Assembly: GCA_950071875.1 (NCBI GenBank)
Contig: CATMNW010000188.1
Coordinates: 1-5,511 of the forward strand
Reading direction: 5' to 3'
DNA length: 5,511 nt
From: an uncultured Erythrobacteraceae bacterium
GTDB taxonomy: Bacteria; Pseudomonadota; Alphaproteobacteria; Sphingomonadales; Sphingomonadaceae
Shown here: positions 1 through 5,511 of the stretch, one piece after another
How positions within the stretch are numbered: the first letter of the stretch is position 1
How the letters are laid out: each line of letters begins with the position of its first letter
Translations under genes and position numbers: made by a program
The notes under the pieces: model-generated
Database searches by the model: none
Seen by the model: the letters and a program-made list of their open reading frames with translations, nothing else
What the model was told of the DNA's origin: nothing

Positions 1-167
1 CCGCCGATGCCGTTGATTGTCATGGTCGCCAACAGGAAGATAAGCACCGCAATCGAAAATACGATTGCGCCCAGGCCGAGCGCCTTGAACCGCCGCTCGG
101 CAGCGTAGCGCTTCTTCAGCCGCTTTTCGAATGCCGGCGTGCGGGTAGGGGCGACGCGCTCAGTCAT
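1..167 (-). CDS. pstA: Phosphate ABC transporter permease PstA, N-terminal part (gene cut by window edge)
   Basis: PstA is the second inner-membrane permease subunit of the high-affinity phosphate importer PstSCAB. Only the first 55 codons are visible. They begin MTERVAPTRTPAFEKRLKKR, continue with a basic stretch containing AERRFKALGLG, and enter a first membrane segment (about residues 33-50, AIVFSIAVLIFLLA), followed by TMTINGIGG. A basic, charged N-terminus leading into a transmembrane helix is typical of the long PstA type with a DUF3333 N-terminal region found in alphaproteobacteria. The ATG overlaps the pstC stop by 8 bases (ATGACTGA), which suggests translational coupling. An AAAAGG at 181-186 lies 13 bases upstream, a long spacing for a ribosome binding site. 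Identity rests on this fragment plus its position directly after pstC; the catalytic-loop region is outside the window. Confidence 0.88.
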   Translation of the reverse strand, partial: MTERVAPTRTPAFEKRLKKRYAAERRFKALGLGAIVFSIAVLIFLLATMTINGIG

Positions 168-1545
168 ATGCTTCGCGGTACCTTTTGACGACGCTCAGAG
201 CGATGAAATTGAGGCCAAGTGTGACCAGGAAAAGAACGAAGCCCAAGGCGAACGCGCTGAGGGTTGCCGGATGATCGAAGCTCCCTTCGCCGGTCAGCAT
301 CTTGACGATCTGGACGGTTACCGTGGTCATCCGGTCGAGCGGGTTGGCGGACAGGTTCGCGGCGGTCGATGCGGCCATCACCACGATCATGGTTTCGCCG
401 ATCGCACGACTGACGGCCAGCATGACACCGGCGACGATGCCGGGAAGGGCTGCGGGTACGAGCACGCGGCGAATGGTTTCGTTGGTGGTCGCGCCCATGG
501 CCAGGCTGCCATCGCGCATGGCTTGCGGAACTGCAGTAATGCTGTCGTCTGCCATCGACGAGACGAAGGGGATGATCATCACGCCCATCACCAGGCCTGC
601 GGCAAGCGCACTTTCGGTCGAAGGGTTGGAGAAGCCGAGGGAAAGGGCAAGATCGCGGATGGCCGGCGCAATGGTGAGCGCAGCGAAATAACCGTAAACC
701 ACGGTGGGAACGCCGGCGAGGATTTCGAGCGCGGGCTTGATCCATTTGCGGAGCGCAGGGTTCGCATACTGGGTGAGGTAGATTGCGCTCATCAGTCCGA
801 GCGGGATGGCCACGATCATCGCGATGATCGCACCGATGAACAATGTGCCCCAGAACAAGGGCACGGCGCCATACCGGCTTCCGTCCGGGTTATCGGGGTT
901 GGCCATGGGGTCCGGGCCCCAATGAGTGCCGAAAAGGAAATCGATCGGCGAAACCATGCCGAAGAAGCGCACCGTTTCGAACACGAGGCTGGCAAGGATG
1001 CCGATGGTCGTCAGGATCGCGACGAGCGAGGCCCCGAGCAGGATCGCCATGACGATCCGCTCGACCCTCGAGCGGGCTGCAAAGTCCGGCTTGAGGCGGA
1101 GAAACGCATAGACCCCGCCGAGGAAAGCGATCAGTGCGGTGACCACGATCCCGATGATATTGTAATGCGACAACGCCTCGCGATAGGGCTCGACAAGAGC
1201 GGCGGCCTGCGGGTTGAAGACCGCGGGCGCCGAACCTGTCGCCACGGCGCGCGCTTCGTTGAGGATCGTCTGGCGCTGGAAATCGAAGGCCGGAAGATCC
1301 GCCGCAGCGGGACTTGTCAGGACCTGCTGGCTGACGAGGCCGGGAGCGATCGCGCTCCAGATGCCGACGAATGCCAGCACCGGTATGACGATCCACAAGG
1401 CGACATACCAGGCGTGATAATTGGGCAGGCTGGCAATCCTGCCGTCTGCGCTTTGGCGGCGAAAGGTCCATGCACGCGCACGGGCCGCCAGCCATCCGGC
1501 GAGCCCGAGCCCGAGGGCCAGGAGGAGCAAGATGGCTGGTGACAT
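160..1545 (-). CDS. pstC: Phosphate ABC transporter permease PstC (long alphaproteobacterial form)
   Basis: PstC pairs with PstA to form the transmembrane channel of the PstSCAB phosphate importer in the inner membrane. The 461-residue protein is longer than the roughly 320-residue E. coli PstC. The extra part is N-terminal: one helix at about 3-20, a second at about 45-65 beginning at YHAWYVALW (DUF3708-like), and a hydrophilic, probably periplasmic stretch to about 127. The conserved permease core follows, with helices near 128-150, 163-190, 228-258, 283-303, 312-330, 366-390 and 430-453. The cytoplasmic coupling loop that docks on the ATPase is at about 344-370, with the ATTNETIRRVLVPAALPG pattern of the EAA motif. 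The family signature SRAIGETMIVVMAA is at 379-392. The gene starts 18 bases after pstS and overlaps pstA by 8 bases. No good Shine-Dalgarno precedes the ATG. Confidence 0.95.
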   Translation of the reverse strand: MSPAILLLLALGLGLAGWLAARARAWTFRRQSADGRIASLPNYHAWYVALWIVIPVLAFVGIWSAIAPGLVSQQVLTSPAAADLPAFDFQRQTILNEARAVATGSAPAVFNPQAAALVEPYREALSHYNIIGIVVTALIAFLGGVYAFLRLKPDFAARSRVERIVMAILLGASLVAILTTIGILASLVFETVRFFGMVSPIDFLFGTHWGPDPMANPDNPDGSRYGAVPLFWGTLFIGAIIAMIVAIPLGLMSAIYLTQYANPALRKWIKPALEILAGVPTVVYGYFAALTIAPAIRDLALSLGFSNPSTESALAAGLVMGVMIIPFVSSMADDSITAVPQAMRDGSLAMGATTNETIRRVLVPAALPGIVAGVMLAVSRAIGETMIVVMAASTAANLSANPLDRMTTVTVQIVKMLTGEGSFDHPATLSAFALGFVLFLVTLGLNFIALSVVKRYREAYD

Positions 1546-1563
1546 GTGTAGTGCGTTCGAACC

Positions 1564-2610
1564 TTACTTCAGCTGGGCGCCGTCGAGCGTGGTGTACTCG
1601 GTGGCCGCTTTCTGGTTGGCCGCCATAACGTCGTCAGGCGATGCGACAAGGCCAATCTTGGCTAGATCACCACCCTTTGCCCACATGGTCGTCCACTGGG
1701 CGAGGTATTCCTTCAGGCCCGGGATGGCGTCGAGGTGCGCCTTCTTGACATAGACGTACAGCGGACGGGCGCCGGGATATTCGAAGCTCGAGATGTTTTC
1801 GTAGGTCGGGGCAACACCGTTCATGTTGAGACCCTGAACCTTGTCTGCATTCTCTTCCAGGTAGCTGTAGCCGAATACGCCAACTGCGTTCGGATTGCCT
1901 TCGATCTTCTGGACGATCAGGTTGTCCTGTTCGCCCTGGTCCACATAGGCGCCGTCCGAACGGACTTCGGTGCAAAGCTGGTCGTAGCGATCTTCGTCGC
2001 TGTCCTTGAGGGCTTCCATTTCGGCGTTGGTTGCGCAGCCGGCTTCAAGGACGAGTTCCTTAAGCGCATCGCGCGTGCCCGAAGTGCTGGGCGGGCCGTA
2101 GACGAGGATGGGCTGGTTGGGCAGCGAGGGATCGACGTCCGACCAGGTCTTGTTGGTCTGTTCTTCGCCGTAGGGCGAAGCGGCAAGGGCTTCGTAAACC
2201 TGCTTCGGCGTCAGGTTCATGGTGATGCCACCTTTGGCCGATGCAAACGCGATACCGTCGAGGCCGACCTGCAGTTCGATGATGTCGGTCACGCCGTTCG
2301 CCTGGCAATCGGCAAACTCGCCCGCTTTCATGCGGCGCGAGGCATTGGTCATATCGGGCGTATCCGCGCCGACGCCGGCGCAGAACAGCTTCATGCCACC
2401 GCCCGTACCGGTCGATTCGATGATCGGCGACTTGAAGTCGGGGTTGGAGCGCACGAAGGCTTCCGAAACGGCCTTTGCGAAAGGAAATACGGTCGAGGAG
2501 CCGACAGCACGGATCGAATCGCGCGAGGCGCTGTCACCGCCGCTGCTGCCGCAAGCGGCAAGGGCTACAGCCGAAACGGCAGCAAAGATGAAGGACTTGG
2601 TCTTGGTCAT
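1564..2610 (-). CDS. pstS: Phosphate-binding periplasmic lipoprotein PstS
   Basis: PstS captures inorganic phosphate in the periplasm and delivers it to PstCA. The 348-residue product begins with a lipoprotein signal peptide: basic MTKTK, a hydrophobic core at 7-19 and lipobox LAAC with the lipidated cysteine at residue 20, then a Gly/Ser/Asp linker. Phosphate-loop motifs are in the expected order: GSSTVFPF (37-44), STGTGGG (66-72), TNASRRMK (88-95) and STSGTRDA (175-182), the SGTR being the classic ligand-binding turn. The late family motif NAVGVFGYSYLEEN (241-254) is also present. Four mature cysteines after Cys20 (77, 102, 192, 213) might form disulfides, which is inference. The start is supported by AAGGGG at 2617-2622, six bases before the ATG. 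Anchoring as a lipoprotein differs from the soluble E. coli PstS. Three PHO-box-like units lie upstream, so induction by phosphate limitation through PhoB is likely. Confidence 0.97.
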   Translation of the reverse strand: MTKTKSFIFAAVSAVALAACGSSGGDSASRDSIRAVGSSTVFPFAKAVSEAFVRSNPDFKSPIIESTGTGGGMKLFCAGVGADTPDMTNASRRMKAGEFADCQANGVTDIIELQVGLDGIAFASAKGGITMNLTPKQVYEALAASPYGEEQTNKTWSDVDPSLPNQPILVYGPPSTSGTRDALKELVLEAGCATNAEMEALKDSDEDRYDQLCTEVRSDGAYVDQGEQDNLIVQKIEGNPNAVGVFGYSYLEENADKVQGLNMNGVAPTYENISSFEYPGARPLYVYVKKAHLDAIPGLKEYLAQWTTMWAKGGDLAKIGLVASPDDVMAANQKAATEYTTLDGAQLK

Positions 2611-2616
2611 GGGAAA

Positions 2617-2622
2617 CCCCTT
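2617..2622 (-). promoter_or_regulatory. Ribosome binding site of pstS
   Basis: AAGGGG on the minus strand sits six bases upstream of the pstS ATG at 2610. It is the strongest Shine-Dalgarno sequence in the window and fixes the start so that the lipoprotein signal peptide is complete. Neither pstC nor phoR has anything comparable. Confidence 0.8.
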
Positions 2623-2636
2623 GTTGGATACCTAGC

Positions 2637-2650
2637 GGCGCCAAAGCGCC
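2637..2650 (-). other. Small GC hairpin in the pstS upstream region
   Basis: GGCGC, loop TTTG, GCGCC forms a perfect five-base-pair stem between the PHO-box array and the pstS ribosome binding site. No T-run follows, so it is not a standard intrinsic terminator. It could be a leader structure in the pstS mRNA, a stabilising 3' structure for the porin transcript, or chance in GC-rich DNA. The hairpin is seen; any role is inference. Confidence 0.35.
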
Positions 2651-2655
2651 TGAAT

Positions 2656-2684
2656 ATTACATGGTTGCGACAAAAATCTGACTT
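2656..2684 (-). promoter_or_regulatory. Putative PHO box (PhoB binding array) upstream of pstS
   Basis: Three 7-base units on the minus strand, AAGTCAG (2684-2678), TTGTCGC (2673-2667) and ATGTAAT (2662-2656), are separated by 4-base spacers, giving a strict 11-bp period. That is the known layout of PhoB sites, whose consensus unit is CTGTCAT. The first two units match the consensus only at the GTC core and a few other bases; the third is nearly identical to the middle unit (GTGTAAT) of the array before the porin gene. The array ends 45 bases before the pstS start, against 44 for the porin. A -10 element could not be assigned confidently; TAATAT (2659-2654) and TAGGTA (2634-2629) are candidates. 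Confidence 0.62.
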
Positions 2685-2696
2685 CGCATTCTGCGA
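2684..2696 (-). terminator. Possible weak terminator after the porin gene
   Basis: Just after the porin stop codon, TCGCA-GAA-TGCGA forms a perfect five-base-pair stem with a three-base loop. A TTTTT run (2676-2672) follows, but seven bases downstream of the stem and not directly after it. The stem is short and the spacing imperfect, so termination would be partial at best, allowing some read-through from porin into pstS. It abuts the first PHO-box unit of pstS. Confidence 0.3.
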
Positions 2697-2700
2697 GCGA

Positions 2701-4047
2701 TCAAAAATCGATCTGTGCGCGCAGGCCGATGGCATCGACACCGTAGCTGGTGTCCCCGGTTGCCGTCGGCTGTACCGCGTCAGTGTATTGCAGCCTGCCG
2801 TAATTGACCATGAAAGCGGTGTAGTCGGTCGGCTTCCAGATCAGCGAGGCGAAATAGCCGGCCTGCTTGCCGCCGAGGATACCGGCGTCGTTCAGGTCGA
2901 GGTGATCGTAGCGCAGGTTGAACTGGAGCGACCCGAAGCCGCCTTCACCGACCGGAGCGTTAGGTTTGGTCCGGTCGAACTTGCCACCCTTGTAGCCGCG
3001 CGTATCGTCGGTCAGGAATACGCCCGCTTCGACGTAGCCGCCGAAGAACGTCGGGCTATCAGCCATCGCCGGCATGTCGACCTTTTGCCAGAAACCTTCT
3101 GCCGCAGCATGGAAGCGACCGAAAATGCCTGCCGCTTCGAGGCCGAAACCGGTTTCGCTGTCAGCGCCCAGATTACCGGTATCGACGAAGCGCTCGGACG
3201 TGAAATGCACGAGCGGGCGCTGGCGATAGCGGACGCTTGCAGCCGGGTTGTCCAGGTCGTTGTAGTGGATGGAGCCGCCGAAATGCAGCTGCGCGTCGCC
3301 TGCGGTCGGCATGAACACCACGCGCGCATCGACGCCGCGGTTCTTGGTTGCGGTATCGTCGAAATTGTCGGTGAAGACACCGGCCTGCGCCAGAAAAGCA
3401 CCGCTCGCATACTGGACCGACGCGCCGATGCGGCGTTCGAACCCGAATGCATCGGTAAATGCGGCGCGTTCGATGAAGGTCGTGTGCAGGCTGCTGGTCA
3501 GTTCTTCGAGCGACTGGAAATTGTTGTGGTGGCCGATCGCCACTTCCAGAGGCCCATCGCCATAGGTCAGGATCGCATCGGCCACCTCGACTTCGTTACC
3601 GGCAAAGTCGATTTCGAACTTGTAGCCGAATCCGCCCGGGATATCGCCCGAAGCACCCAAGCGCGCTCGGCGGACTTCGTTGCCGAAGCCGTCGCTGGCG
3701 CCGGTCGAATCAGGTGCATTGACCGATCCCGCATCGAACATGAGGCGACCGCGGGGCTTGAAGCTCCAACCATCGTTCTTGGCGAGCTGGTCGTTAACGA
3801 CCGGCTCCGGCGTAGCAGCGGCCGCTTCGGTATTTGCGGCGATGACCGCATCCTGAGCTTCGTTGGCCGCCCTGGCCGCGGCAAGTTCGCCCTCGAGCTG
3901 GTCGATGCGGGCGTTCATTGCACTCAGTGCTGCACGCATCTCGGCGAGTTCTGCGGCCGAGACGGGGGTGTCTTGGGCAAAGACGGGCGTTGCCATGGTG
4001 CAGCTGAGCGCGGCAGCCGCCACGGACATGCGGAAGGTACGGGACAT
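2701..4047 (-). CDS. Phosphate/polyphosphate-selective outer membrane porin (OprP/OprO family)
   Basis: This is an outer-membrane beta-barrel porin of the Porin_O_P family, whose characterised Pseudomonas members OprP and OprO pass phosphate and pyro/polyphosphate. The 448-residue product has a signal peptide with predicted cleavage after VFA (residue 24). A heptad-like alpha-helical stretch follows at about 31-68 (ELAEMRAALSAMNARIDQLE onward), likely a coiled coil of the trimeric-porin type, then an Ala/Pro linker. The barrel begins at about residue 94 with WSFKPRGRLMFDAG. Family motifs are EVRRARLGASGDIPGGFGYKF (124-143 core), ADAILTYGDGP (156-166) and SLEELTSSLHTTFIERA (179-195). The protein ends in an aromatic residue (QIDF), the usual BAM signal for outer-membrane proteins. 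Substrate preference cannot be read from sequence, but its place between phoR and pstS and its PHO box favour phosphate. AAAGG lies ten bases before the ATG. Confidence 0.92.
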   Translation of the reverse strand: MSRTFRMSVAAAALSCTMATPVFAQDTPVSAAELAEMRAALSAMNARIDQLEGELAAARAANEAQDAVIAANTEAAAATPEPVVNDQLAKNDGWSFKPRGRLMFDAGSVNAPDSTGASDGFGNEVRRARLGASGDIPGGFGYKFEIDFAGNEVEVADAILTYGDGPLEVAIGHHNNFQSLEELTSSLHTTFIERAAFTDAFGFERRIGASVQYASGAFLAQAGVFTDNFDDTATKNRGVDARVVFMPTAGDAQLHFGGSIHYNDLDNPAASVRYRQRPLVHFTSERFVDTGNLGADSETGFGLEAAGIFGRFHAAAEGFWQKVDMPAMADSPTFFGGYVEAGVFLTDDTRGYKGGKFDRTKPNAPVGEGGFGSLQFNLRYDHLDLNDAGILGGKQAGYFASLIWKPTDYTAFMVNYGRLQYTDAVQPTATGDTSYGVDAIGLRAQIDF

Positions 4048-4057
4048 TGGGACGATA

Positions 4058-4062
4058 CCTTT
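4058..4062 (-). promoter_or_regulatory. Probable ribosome binding site of the porin gene
   Basis: AAAGG on the minus strand, ten bases before the ATG at 4047, is the only purine-rich match near the start. The spacing is slightly long. It supports the ATG that gives a complete signal peptide. Confidence 0.5.
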
Positions 4063-4069
4063 AGTGAAA

Positions 4070-4098
4070 ATTACGATCCGGCGACGCCTCTATGACCG
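4070..4098 (-). promoter_or_regulatory. Possible porin promoter core downstream of the PHO box
   Basis: CGTAAT (4075-4070) matches four of six bases of TATAAT. It lies 16 bases after the third PHO-box unit CGGTCAT (4098-4092), which could stand in for a -35 element, as happens at PhoB-dependent promoters where the activator replaces a good -35. The transcript would then begin about 15-20 bases before the porin start. No transcript data are available, so this is inference. Confidence 0.3.
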
Positions 4099-4120
4099 GC
4101 AAATTACACTTCTGTGACAG
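4092..4120 (-). promoter_or_regulatory. PHO box (PhoB binding array) upstream of the porin gene
   Basis: On the minus strand, CTGTCAC (4120-4114), AGAA, GTGTAAT (4109-4103), TTGC and CGGTCAT (4098-4092) form three units at an exact 11-bp period. The first and third each differ from the PhoB consensus unit CTGTCAT at one base, and the middle one keeps TGT..AT. This is the best regulatory match in the window and the main evidence that the porin belongs to the Pho regulon. A further in-phase GTCAC (4140-4136) lies 22 bp upstream and may be an outlying half-site. The array ends 44 bases before the start codon. Confidence 0.75.
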
Positions 4121-4182
4121 TTTCGTCGCCGCAGTGTGACGTTAAGACAAAGTCGAAATGAAACAGTACACTAGGCCGGGTT

Positions 4183-5370
4183 TTATTCGCCCGTCTCGTC
4201 TTTCTCGACCGGTAATGTGACAGTGACGCGGGTGCCTTCTCCCAACTTCGAATCAATATCGAGCCGGCCACGGTGCCGCTCCACGATATGCTTCACGATC
4301 GCCAGCCCCAGACCGGTTCCGCCCGACGCCCTGCTGCGCCCGGGATCCGTACGGTAGAACCGGCGCGTGAGATGGGGAATGTGTTCCGGCGCGATCCCGT
4401 CACCCTTGTCGGTCACTGTCAGCCTGACACGATTATCGCCCTTGGGGTGCAAGCGCACTGTGACCGGCTGTCCGGGGGCACCGTATTTGAAAGCATTGTC
4501 GACAAGATTGCGAACAAGCTGTTCCAGCTGTTGCTGATCCCCCCGCACGTGGAACTGGCCGCTTGCTTCGAAGTCGAGCAATTCGGCACGGTCGCCGGCT
4601 GCAACGTCGTGAGCAGCCCGATCGGCAAGACCGGCAAGCTCGAGTTCCTCGCTCGGGATGTCGTGCTTTTCCGCTTCGATGCGTGACAGCGACATCAGGT
4701 CGCTGACCAGATCCTGCAACCGTTTGGCTTCGCGCAGGACAGTGCCGAGGAACTTGTCGGCCATTTTCGGATCGAGCGCGTCCACGTCCTCGCGCAGTGT
4801 TTCGACGTATCCGATTATCGAGGCGAGGGGGGTGCGCAATTCATGGCTGGCGTTGGCCACGAAATCCGTATGCGCGCGCGAAATGTCGGCTTCGGCGGTC
4901 TTGTTGACGAATTCGACCACCGCAAGGTCGCCGGGCAGGGTCTTGCGCGCTACCCGCCAGATATCGCGGCGGCGGGCCAGACCTCGAACGATCGCACTGC
5001 CTTCGGTACCGCGGTCGAGGAGCTTGATTGCCGCAGGTTGGCGAAGCGCCATGCGGAAATCTTGGCCGAGGACATGTCCGCCCAGCAATTTGCGCGCCGA
5101 AAGGTTGGCGATCACGACGCGGTCACGCTCGGTAATGATGACCGGCGTTTCCGAATGTTCGAACAGGTCCGCCATGTTGTCGCGGGTGAACGACCGGCCG
5201 CTCGGCGCAGCTTTTTCTTCCGGTGGACGTCCGGCTACCAGGTAGAGCGAACCTGCCCAGACAAGCAGGAGAAGCGCGACATACACGATGTCGACCCCCA
5301 ATATCGCAAGTATCAGGCAAGCTGCACAAGCCAGCGCAATTCCGGACCAGGGTAAGCTATGCTCGCTCAT
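4183..5370 (-). CDS. phoR: Phosphate regulon sensor histidine kinase PhoR
   Basis: PhoR is the inner-membrane histidine kinase that phosphorylates PhoB when phosphate is scarce and dephosphorylates it when phosphate is plentiful, taking its cue from PstSCAB and PhoU. The 395-residue product has an N-terminal hydrophobic hairpin (about 9-46) with almost no periplasmic loop, consistent with indirect sensing. A PAS-like domain follows (about 64-160, EHSETPVIITERDRVVIAN). The HisKA H-box FVANASHELRTPLASIIGY carries phospho-acceptor His176. The catalytic ATPase domain has N-box NLVDNAFKYG (288-297), G1 DKGDGI (321-326), F-box RRFYRT (336-341) and G2 GGTGLGLAIVK (350-360); all catalytic motifs look intact. 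An in-frame TAA five codons upstream supports the ATG, although no good Shine-Dalgarno is seen. Context with porin and pst genes makes PhoR far more likely than another HisKA kinase. No PHO box precedes it. Confidence 0.94.
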   Translation of the reverse strand: MSEHSLPWSGIALACAACLILAILGVDIVYVALLLLVWAGSLYLVAGRPPEEKAAPSGRSFTRDNMADLFEHSETPVIITERDRVVIANLSARKLLGGHVLGQDFRMALRQPAAIKLLDRGTEGSAIVRGLARRRDIWRVARKTLPGDLAVVEFVNKTAEADISRAHTDFVANASHELRTPLASIIGYVETLREDVDALDPKMADKFLGTVLREAKRLQDLVSDLMSLSRIEAEKHDIPSEELELAGLADRAAHDVAAGDRAELLDFEASGQFHVRGDQQQLEQLVRNLVDNAFKYGAPGQPVTVRLHPKGDNRVRLTVTDKGDGIAPEHIPHLTRRFYRTDPGRSRASGGTGLGLAIVKHIVERHRGRLDIDSKLGEGTRVTVTLPVEKDETGE

Positions 5371-5435
5371 TGACTGCGCGGCTTAGCGGCACGGGCGACC
5401 ATGCGCCAGCGCCATTGTTCCGGATTGTGTGGAGG
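5371..5435 (-). other. Gap between tRNA-Glu and phoR
   Basis: These 65 bases separate the tRNA 3' end from the phoR start, both on the minus strand. I see no T-run terminator, no PHO-box unit series and no convincing -35/-10 pair. A GGCGC-TG-GCGCA near-repeat at about 5402-5414 is too weak to call a terminator. phoR may therefore depend partly on transcription arriving through the tRNA, or on a promoter I cannot recognise. Confidence 0.4.
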
Positions 5436-5510
5436 TGGTGACCCGTACGGGAATCGAACCCGTGTTTCAGCCGTGAAAGGGCCGCGTCCTAACCGCTAGA
5501 CGAACGGGCC
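5436..5510 (-). tRNA. tRNA-Glu (anticodon UUC)
   Basis: The minus strand folds into a full cloverleaf. The acceptor stem GGCCCGU pairs with ACGGGUC (one G-U pair). The D arm contains GUCU and GGAC. The anticodon stem CGGCC/GGCUG encloses loop CUUUCAC with anticodon UUC (plus-strand 5475-5477), and the T arm ACGGG/CCCGU encloses UUCGAUU. Discriminator A is at 5439 and CCA is encoded at 5436-5438. The body closely resembles E. coli tRNA-Glu, including the shared run CCCUUUCACGGC around the anticodon. It reads glutamate GAA and GAG codons. Its promoter lies beyond the right edge. Confidence 0.97.
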
Positions 5511-5511
5511 A

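Noticed and set aside
164..1495. Alternative minus-strand frames of 193 and 201 codons within pstC.
   Set aside because: They are Arg/Pro/His-rich out-of-frame readings of pstC with no membrane segments or motifs; pstC itself reads cleanly end to end, so no frameshift needs to be invoked.
139..1542. A 467-codon open frame on the plus strand opposite pstC.
   Set aside because: It is the same codon-register shadow, here of pstC. The predicted protein is a charged His/Arg/Asp-rich sequence without domains, as expected from the complement of a membrane protein gene.
1735..4095. A 786-codon open frame on the plus strand spanning the pstS and porin regions.
   Set aside because: It is in exact codon register with the opposite-strand pstS and porin genes, so a stop would need TTA, CTA or TCA sense codons, which are avoided in GC-rich genomes. 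The product has no recognisable domain, while the minus-strand genes have full family motifs.
4177..4194. CGGG and CCCG arms around the phoR stop codon as a possible terminator.
   Set aside because: The stem is only four to five pairs with a loop of about nine bases, and no T-run follows on the minus strand.
4658..5355. Plus-strand open frames of 170-195 codons opposite phoR.
   Set aside because: They lie wholly inside phoR, whose kinase motifs are intact, and are low-complexity Arg/Ser-rich or lack any recognisable family pattern.
5383..5415. A ten-codon open frame (MALAHGRPCR) ahead of phoR and in frame with it, possibly a leader peptide.
   Set aside because: It has no clear ribosome binding site, no runs of regulatory codons and no attenuator structure. 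A ten-codon frame is expected by chance.
5436..5511. The tRNA-Glu gene as an integration site for a mobile element.
   Set aside because: No integrase gene, direct repeat of the tRNA 3' end or change in gene style is visible in the window; the neighbouring genes look like core phosphate genes.

Overview
The window is a phosphate-starvation (Pho regulon) locus from a Gram-negative bacterium. By eye it is GC-rich, and the outer-membrane porin of the OprP/OprO type together with the long PstC (DUF3708-type N-terminus) and PstA (DUF3333-type N-terminus) points to an alphaproteobacterium. A sphingomonad or Erythrobacter-like organism is my best guess, but that rests on gene style and order and not on any search.

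Every gene lies on the minus strand, so transcription runs from high to low coordinates: tRNA-Glu(UUC) at 5436-5510, phoR sensor kinase at 4183-5370, a phosphate-selective porin at 2701-4047, pstS at 1564-2610, pstC at 160-1545, and the first 55 codons of pstA at 1-167, which runs off the left edge. The expected continuation (pstB, phoU, phoB) would lie beyond position 1 and cannot be seen. Gaps are short (18, 90, 135 and 65 bases); no stretch over 300 bases lacks a gene.

The genes form a complete phosphate route. The porin admits phosphate or polyphosphate across the outer membrane, the lipoprotein PstS captures it in the periplasm, and the PstC/PstA permease pair moves it through the inner membrane with ATP from PstB. 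PhoR reads the transporter's state and phosphorylates PhoB.

The two larger gaps each contain, upstream of porin and upstream of pstS, an array of three 7-base units spaced exactly 11 bp apart that matches the PHO-box layout (CTGTCAT-like unit, 4-base spacer, repeated). In both, the array ends 44-45 bases before the start codon. This paired architecture is the most informative regulatory signal in the window. phoR has no such box and lies 65 bases behind the tRNA with no evident terminator between them.

I find no undescribed system, mobile element, CRISPR array or defence gene here. The very long plus-strand open frames are shadows of the real genes.
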